Shown piece by piece: positions 5,879-8,978 of a stretch of DNA of 8,978 bases. Origin of the DNA: DATKGQ01 sp035510715. GTDB lineage: Bacteria; Patescibacteriota; Saccharimonadia; Saccharimonadales; UBA4665. A model generated the notes under the pieces. The model was not told where the DNA came from. It searched no databases and saw nothing but the letters and a program-made list of their open reading frames with translations. The translations under genes were made by a program, and so were the position numbers. How positions within the stretch are numbered: the first letter of the stretch is position 1; each line of letters opens with the position of its first letter. The DNA is taken from the NCBI GenBank assembly GCA_035510715.1, contig DATKGQ010000007.1, positions 1 to 8,978 on the forward strand. The letters run 5' to 3'.

Positions 5879-5970
5879 GCGGTAGCACCGCCGTTTAACT
5901 GGTAATCTGCATATTAGATGCTAGTACCATGACATCCCCCGCCAATTGGTACTAGCCAGGCGGGGGTTTT
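5879..5970 (+). promoter_or_regulatory. Structured leader with interlocked hairpins before the DUF5659-like operon
   Basis: Four elements are visible. First, hairpin GCGGT-agc-ACCGC (5879-5891). Second, TGGTAATCT (5900-5908) can pair with AGAT (5916-5919) and TACCA (5925-5929) around a small bulge. Third, a perfect 10-bp stem GCTAGTACCA (5920-5929) with TGGTACTAGC (5947-5956). Fourth, CCCCCGCC (5936-5943) in the loop of the third stem pairs with GGCGGGGG (5959-5966), followed by TTTT. The second and third compete for the same bases, and the third and fourth interlock. The AAGGAG ribosome site of the next gene lies at 5984-5989. This is the layout of an attenuator or riboswitch-like leader. 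Pairing is seen in the sequence; the switching role is inferred. Confidence 0.55.
5936..5970 (+). terminator. Rho-independent terminator
   Basis: An 8-bp all-G/C stem, CCCCCGCC with GGCGGGGG, encloses a 15-nt loop and is followed by TTTT (5967-5970). It ends the 5094-5852 transcript and, because it lies only 26 nt before the ATG at 5997, can also govern entry into the next operon. Confidence 0.8.
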
Positions 5971-5996
5971 CATAACTTAAACCAAGGAGTGTGGAT

Positions 5997-6233
5997 ATGG
6001 AAATTACTGAAACTTGCATTGCAGATCTTGGCCTTGCTTCTTGCCTTATAACTTTGGGCTACAAAATAGAAAAGACAAAAAGAGACATGAGAGGCCGAGT
6101 CTCCTTTATATTTATTAGCACCGTTTCCCTCGAAAAAGACATCAACGCTTATTGGTCTGATGATCTGAAAGTTTACCCCCGCTTATATTTTGACAACACG
6201 AAACTGCTAAAGAATCGAATTTATAACGGGTAA
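5997..6233 (+). CDS. DUF5659-like small protein
   Basis: This encodes 78 residues from the ATG at 5997, preferred over the GTG at 5991 because AAGGAG (5984-5989) is 7 nt before the ATG and only 1 nt before the GTG. The sequence follows the DUF5659 pattern as I know it: TCIADLGLASCLITLGYKIE near the N-terminus, a central strand RVSFIFISTVSLEKDINAYW, then LKVYPRLYFDNTKLLKNRIY. Family members are small cytoplasmic proteins found often in Patescibacteria and phage-like regions; no biochemical role is known to me. It is the first gene of a compact operon with 6239 and 6432 and lies behind a structured leader and terminator, so its expression is probably conditional. Confidence 0.75.
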   Translation: MEITETCIADLGLASCLITLGYKIEKTKRDMRGRVSFIFISTVSLEKDINAYWSDDLKVYPRLYFDNTKLLKNRIYNG

Positions 6234-6238
6234 ACGTA

Positions 6239-6457
6239 ATGAAGTTATTGAATTCTGATATAAAACAATTCCAGGCGCTCTATATCAAACACTTTAACCA
6301 AGTATTGAGTGATGATGATGCACGAGCAGAGCTGACTTTATTAGTTAGGCAGATGGAGATTGTTTATCAGCCCATAACCGTTGCTCAGTTTGATAAGTAT
6401 CTTACGAAATATGTAAATGGTAATGATAATTATGGCGAACACAGTAATTCCCAATAA
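6239..6457 (+). CDS. Small helical protein, second gene of the DUF5659-like operon
   Basis: This encodes 72 residues, begins 5 nt after the preceding stop and overlaps the next gene by 26 nt, so it is clearly part of the operon. The sequence is mostly helical: DIKQFQALYIKHFNQVLSDDDARAELTLLVRQME, then a short YQPIT turn and a polar tail. The fQxLYxxxFxxxLsxxeA pattern is familiar from short uncharacterised proteins of Patescibacteria and phages. No catalytic or metal-binding motif is seen. There is no clear ribosome site, so translational coupling to the upstream gene is likely. Function unknown. Confidence 0.7.
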   Translation: MKLLNSDIKQFQALYIKHFNQVLSDDDARAELTLLVRQMEIVYQPITVAQFDKYLTKYVNGNDNYGEHSNSQ

Positions 6458-7028
6458 ACTACAAGTACGCCCCATTATTGCCTTAACTTTAGGCATAAAT
6501 GCAGCACTAATGCTTGCAAATATTGAGTATTGGACACCCCGAGCAAACAATACACGAGCAAAAAACTGGATATACAAGTCTGAGCCTGACCTTTGCTTAG
6601 AGACTGGTCTATCACGAGACCAACAAGAAAGGTGTACGCCTATTTTAATTAACCATGACTTTATTGAATATAGGATTGCTGGTGGCAATGTTAGGCACTT
6701 TCGTCTAAAGCCCGATGTGGTGGAAAACTATGAAAAGACTCAGAGGTTAAACCCCACACTGCTATGCGATATAGCCGCACGCAAGTGTGGCAGAAAGTCT
6801 CACACTATAACAATTAGATTAACAAATAATAAACAAGGGGACGTTAATAATAAAAATAGAAGCAACCAACAGCCAACTCAGTACAAAGCAGAACCCAGTA
6901 TTAAACCTGAAACAGTTACTCAAATATCAGATAGTGATAACAGTGAACCACAAAGCACAAAAGGCTATGAGTTAGCAAAACAAGCCGCTGAGAGCTTAAA
7001 AGCAAAACAATCTGGTAAGCCACCTTAG
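6432..7028 (+). CDS. Winged-helix replication-initiation-type protein
   Basis: The ATG at 6432 gives 198 residues; an in-frame ATG at 6417 is possible. Residues 15-85 form a wHTH: ALTLGINAALMLANIEYWT, then WIYKSEPDLCLETGLSRDQQERC (recognition helix region), and LINHDFIEYRIAGGNVRHFRL as the wing. This layout (a residue run ending in YWT, W-Y-K-S, E-TGLSRdQQ, L...gfIEyr, HFRL) is typical of phage and plasmid replication or replisome-organiser proteins with a DnaD/RepA-like wHTH. The C-terminal 90 residues are Asn/Gln/Ser/Lys-rich and look disordered. The start overlaps the previous gene by 26 nt. I infer binding to an element origin; a transcription-factor role is the alternative. Confidence 0.6.
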   Translation: MANTVIPNKLQVRPIIALTLGINAALMLANIEYWTPRANNTRAKNWIYKSEPDLCLETGLSRDQQERCTPILINHDFIEYRIAGGNVRHFRLKPDVVENYEKTQRLNPTLLCDIAARKCGRKSHTITIRLTNNKQGDVNNKNRSNQQPTQYKAEPSIKPETVTQISDSDNSEPQSTKGYELAKQAAESLKAKQSGKPP

Positions 7029-7108
7029 TATTGTGTCCAACTTACGCATTACACAAGACTAATCATATTAGCCTGATATTCGTCGTACCTTTAATTGTAA
7101 ACAAGAGC

Positions 7109-7114
7109 TATAAT
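7109..7114 (+). promoter_or_regulatory. -10 box of the integrase promoter
   Basis: A perfect TATAAT sits 7 nt before 7122, where the first arm of the integrase leader stem begins, so the transcript would start at about 7121 with the structured region. No good -35 is visible at the expected distance (around 7086-7091), which may indicate activator dependence or low activity. Confidence 0.55.
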
Positions 7115-7121
7115 AATTAGC

Positions 7122-7228
7122 GTAGACCCAGTTAAATCCCAAGAAGTTTTTTAGTGCCTTCTGCCTTTTTAGGGGCGGTTCTGCCAGAAGCCTTCTTGGT
7201 GACTGGGTCTACAGGAACCGTCCCTTTT
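7122..7228 (+). promoter_or_regulatory. Interlocked-hairpin RNA leader of the integrase gene
   Basis: GTAGACCCAGT (7122-7132) pairs perfectly with ACTGGGTCTAC (7202-7212), 11 bp. Inside, CCAAGAAG (7139-7146) pairs with CTTCTTGG (7192-7199), 8 bp, and CTTCTG (7158-7163) with CAGAAG (7185-7190). In the remaining loop AGGGGCGGTTC (7171-7181) pairs with GAACCGTCCCT (7215-7225), 11 bp with one G-U, reaching outside the first stem. The outer segment begins 2 nt after the stem and ends in a TTTT run (7225-7228). Nested, the last pairing looks like a terminator; together with the first stem it is an H-type pseudoknot. AAGGAG (7235-7240) follows. A role in controlling integrase expression is inferred. 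Confidence 0.55.
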
Positions 7229-7246
7229 AGGATTAAGGAGATCAAC

Positions 7247-8914
7247 ATGAAGGAAACTAAATTAAGATACATAGCCTACCTACGTAAATCAGAGGAGCGT
7301 AAAGAGCGTCAGATACTATCAATCGAATCACAGCGAGATAACATTAGAAAGACATTCCCTGACCTTAAAATCATTGATTGGGTTGAAGAAAAGCACAGCG
7401 CCTTTATACCGTATAACAGGCCGACATTTGATGATGTTATTAAACGTATTCATGCTAAGGAAGCTGACGGTATAGTAGCTTGGTATCCTAACCGACTCTC
7501 ACGCAACGAGGTTGACGCTGCAACTATTACCTACGATGTGCGGCGTGGCATTATTAAAGACCTCAAATTCTGTAACTATCACTTCGATAACTCACCGTCA
7601 GGTATTTGGTTCTTACAAATGCTACTATCTACAGGCCAATTAGAGAGTGCCACCAAAGCAGTTGATGTTAGTAGAGGTATGGCTACCAAGGCTGGAAATG
7701 GTGAGAAGCCGGGACAAGTACCCCAAGGCTACATTAAAGTACCTGTTCTTAATGATGACGGTAAGCCAATAATGAACAAGTTTGATCGTGTCGTTACCAT
7801 AACTGCTGATGATCCTGAACGTTACGATATGGTTAAACGAATGTGGAAAATGTTTTTATACGAAAATTACTCACCTAGCCAAATTCGTAAAATTGCTAAT
7901 AAGGATTGGGGCTACCTGCTCCGAGAGACTCCAAAAACAGGTAACAAACCTATAGGCACAAGTACCATTTACCGTATTTTTACTAATCCATTTTACGCAG
8001 GTTATATGCGACACAAAGGTGAGATACTACAAGGCAATCATAATCCGATGATTACTATGGAAGAGTACGATTATGCTCAGAAACTGCTAGGAGCAAAGGG
8101 TAAACCTCGCAAAACTAAGCATGACTTTGCTTATGGCAGCATGATTAGATGTGGTGTTTGTGACTGTCAAATAGTTGCTAAAGCCACCCCTAAACTACTT
8201 AAAAGCACAAACGGGATAACAACTTACATCCACTACTATTGCAGCCGTAAGAGCGAGAAACGACCATGTAATCAGAATGTGTACACAACACTTAAACAAG
8301 TTGAAGCCGACATTGATGCCGAGCTGGGTAAATACACTATCCACCCCGATTTTAGAGATATGGCTCTTAAGATATTGTGCCGTAATAATAAGACTGAGGT
8401 TGCTAACAGAACCAATATCTATGAGTCCCAACAGAAACTTCGTAAACGCATCCAGGACCAACTTGACCGCTTGACGGACAGTTTAACGAGAGGTGTCGTA
8501 GAGGAGGATGACTACATTCGCCAGCGTGACTTACTCAAGCAGCAACTCCTAAGCACTGATGGTAGCCTACGGCAAACTGAGAGACGTGCTGAGGATTGGA
8601 TGGAGCTAACCGAACGAGCATTTAACTTCGCTGCTTACGCCCGAATTCACTTTGCTAATGCAACAGACAGCAAGATTAAGCGAGACATACTACAAACTTT
8701 AGGTGTGAACTTCCAATTAACAGATAATAAATTAACGTTAACCCCTAAGAACTGGCTTGTACCCATAGAAAGGGACTATCCAGCCCTCGAAAAAGCCTAC
8801 CTCAAGGTACGAACTGATAAAAAAGCCACCGCTAAGGAGTTAGAAGTGGCTATGGAGTCTATTTTTGAATCTTGGAGGGCCCAGTGGGACTTGAACCCAC
8901 GACACCCTGCTTAA
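7247..8914 (+). CDS. Large serine recombinase (site-specific integrase)
   Basis: I choose the ATG at 7247 (555 residues) because AAGGAG at 7235-7240 is 6 nt upstream; an in-frame GTG at 7154 lies inside the leader hairpins and has no ribosome site. The resolvase domain starts with IAYLRKSEE; S15 is the likely nucleophile, with PNRLSRNEVDA further on carrying the conserved arginines. A recombinase domain follows (PQGY, then LYENYSPSQIRKIAN and IYRIFTNPFYAGYM). Next is a zinc ribbon with C302, C305, C332 and C341, then a coiled coil (about 385-450). This length and order match large serine integrases, which join attP and attB by paired double-strand breaks. The last residues (RAQWDLNPRHPA) are encoded antisense to tRNA-Lys, so the gene end lies in the presumed attachment site. 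Confidence 0.95.
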   Translation: MKETKLRYIAYLRKSEERKERQILSIESQRDNIRKTFPDLKIIDWVEEKHSAFIPYNRPTFDDVIKRIHAKEADGIVAWYPNRLSRNEVDAATITYDVRRGIIKDLKFCNYHFDNSPSGIWFLQMLLSTGQLESATKAVDVSRGMATKAGNGEKPGQVPQGYIKVPVLNDDGKPIMNKFDRVVTITADDPERYDMVKRMWKMFLYENYSPSQIRKIANKDWGYLLRETPKTGNKPIGTSTIYRIFTNPFYAGYMRHKGEILQGNHNPMITMEEYDYAQKLLGAKGKPRKTKHDFAYGSMIRCGVCDCQIVAKATPKLLKSTNGITTYIHYYCSRKSEKRPCNQNVYTTLKQVEADIDAELGKYTIHPDFRDMALKILCRNNKTEVANRTNIYESQQKLRKRIQDQLDRLTDSLTRGVVEEDDYIRQRDLLKQQLLSTDGSLRQTERRAEDWMELTERAFNFAAYARIHFANATDSKIKRDILQTLGVNFQLTDNKLTLTPKNWLVPIERDYPALEKAYLKVRTDKKATAKELEVAMESIFESWRAQWDLNPRHPA

Positions 8915-8920
8915 AAGGCA
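8873..8920. other. Presumed integration site in the tRNA-Lys 3' half
   Basis: The integrase gene, oriented toward the tRNA, ends inside it, and the element lies on the 3' side of the tRNA. This is the usual arrangement after integration into a tRNA 3' end, where the incoming copy restores the gene. The opposite end of the element should carry a repeat of part of this segment. I looked for it by eye in 1-2250 and other gaps and did not find it, so that end is probably outside the window. Exact core limits cannot be set from one copy. Confidence 0.5.
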
Positions 8921-8949
8921 GGTGCTCTAACCGGCTGAGCTATGGGCCC
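8876..8949 (-). tRNA. tRNA-Lys (anticodon UUU)
   Basis: The minus strand folds into a complete cloverleaf: acceptor GGGCCCA (8949-8943) with TGGGCCC (8883-8877), D stem GCTC/GAGC, anticodon stem CCTGC/GCAGG around the loop CTTTTAA giving UUU, and T arm GTGGG-TTCAAGT-CCCAC. Position 73 is U (8876), and CCA is encoded next to it (8875-8873). A73 is usual for bacterial tRNA-Lys, so U73 is odd and may reflect sequence brought in by the element. The 3' half overlaps the integrase stop region by 39 nt. Confidence 0.95.
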
Positions 8950-8978
8950 GTAGTGTCATCGTTAGCAAATTAACTCCT

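Noticed and set aside
5876..5895. Resemblance of the GCGGT-agc-ACCGC region to a T-box motif
   Set aside because: The core UGGNACCGCG of T-boxes is not present, no specifier stem is seen, and the downstream operon has no aminoacyl-tRNA synthetase or amino-acid gene.
7154..7246. GTG start extending the integrase by 31 residues
   Set aside because: The extension is encoded by the leader hairpins, lacks a ribosome site and adds nothing typical of serine recombinases; the ATG at 7247 has AAGGAG at good spacing.
3887..8969. 13-nt match between 3887-3899 and the reverse complement of 8957-8969
   Set aside because: About one 13-nt match is expected by chance in 9 kb on both strands, and the second copy lies on the host side of the tRNA; too weak to call an att repeat or shared operator.
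1..8978. CRISPR array, insertion sequence or alternative genetic code
   Set aside because: No regularly spaced direct repeats and no transposase were seen; TGA serves as a plausible stop at 1493 and 2104-2106, so the UGA-glycine code is not supported.

Overview
The window looks like an integrated accessory element in the genome of a Patescibacteria (CPR) bacterium, most likely Candidatus Saccharibacteria (TM7). The pointers are the DUF5659-like protein at 5997-6233, the small membrane protein at 410-817 of a type I associate with this phylum, and many small A+T-moderate orphan genes. TGA appears to act as an ordinary stop (for example at 1493), which argues against the UGA-glycine code of Gracilibacteria and Absconditabacteria. 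The taxonomic call is inference from remembered family distributions; no search was run.

Left part (1-2062). At the extreme left, on the minus strand, is the first 25 codons of a histidine phosphatase (RHGQT motif). Next come a short reading frame that would be a complete small gene but for a UAG at codon 3, and a one-TM conserved protein. Divergent from these is a tightly coupled pair (ATGA overlap): a uridine-kinase-type P-loop kinase and a helical HEPN/AbiU2-like protein. It is not clear whether this part is host chromosome or element cargo.

Middle (2104-4366). Two adjacent minus-strand genes encode membrane-anchored proteins, each with two cysteines in its extracytoplasmic tail. A palindrome-rich control region follows, then a plus-strand XRE repressor, and tail-to-tail with it (4-nt overlap) a previously hidden minus-strand MerR/excisionase-type reading frame whose N-terminal helix is separated from the body by a stop codon.

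Right part (4377-8949). A leaderless-looking promoter drives a terminase-small-subunit-like gene, followed by decayed tandem remnants of its own C-terminus and an unrecognised 252-residue protein. A structured leader with a strong terminator precedes a three-gene operon: DUF5659-like protein, small helical protein, and a replication-type winged-helix protein. A second structured leader starts at the predicted transcription start of a large serine integrase gene. The integrase gene runs into the 3' half of a minus-strand tRNA-Lys(UUU), the presumed attachment site.

Together, integrase, excisionase-like protein, repressor, replication-type wHTH protein and a TerS-like protein, without any capsid or tail gene in view, resemble the gene set of a phage satellite. 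The most unusual signal is non-coding: the two leaders share an interlocked (pseudoknot or mutually exclusive) hairpin topology. In each, the loop of a 10-11 bp stem pairs with a segment starting 2 nt after that stem, followed at once by TTTT, then AAGGAG and ATG.
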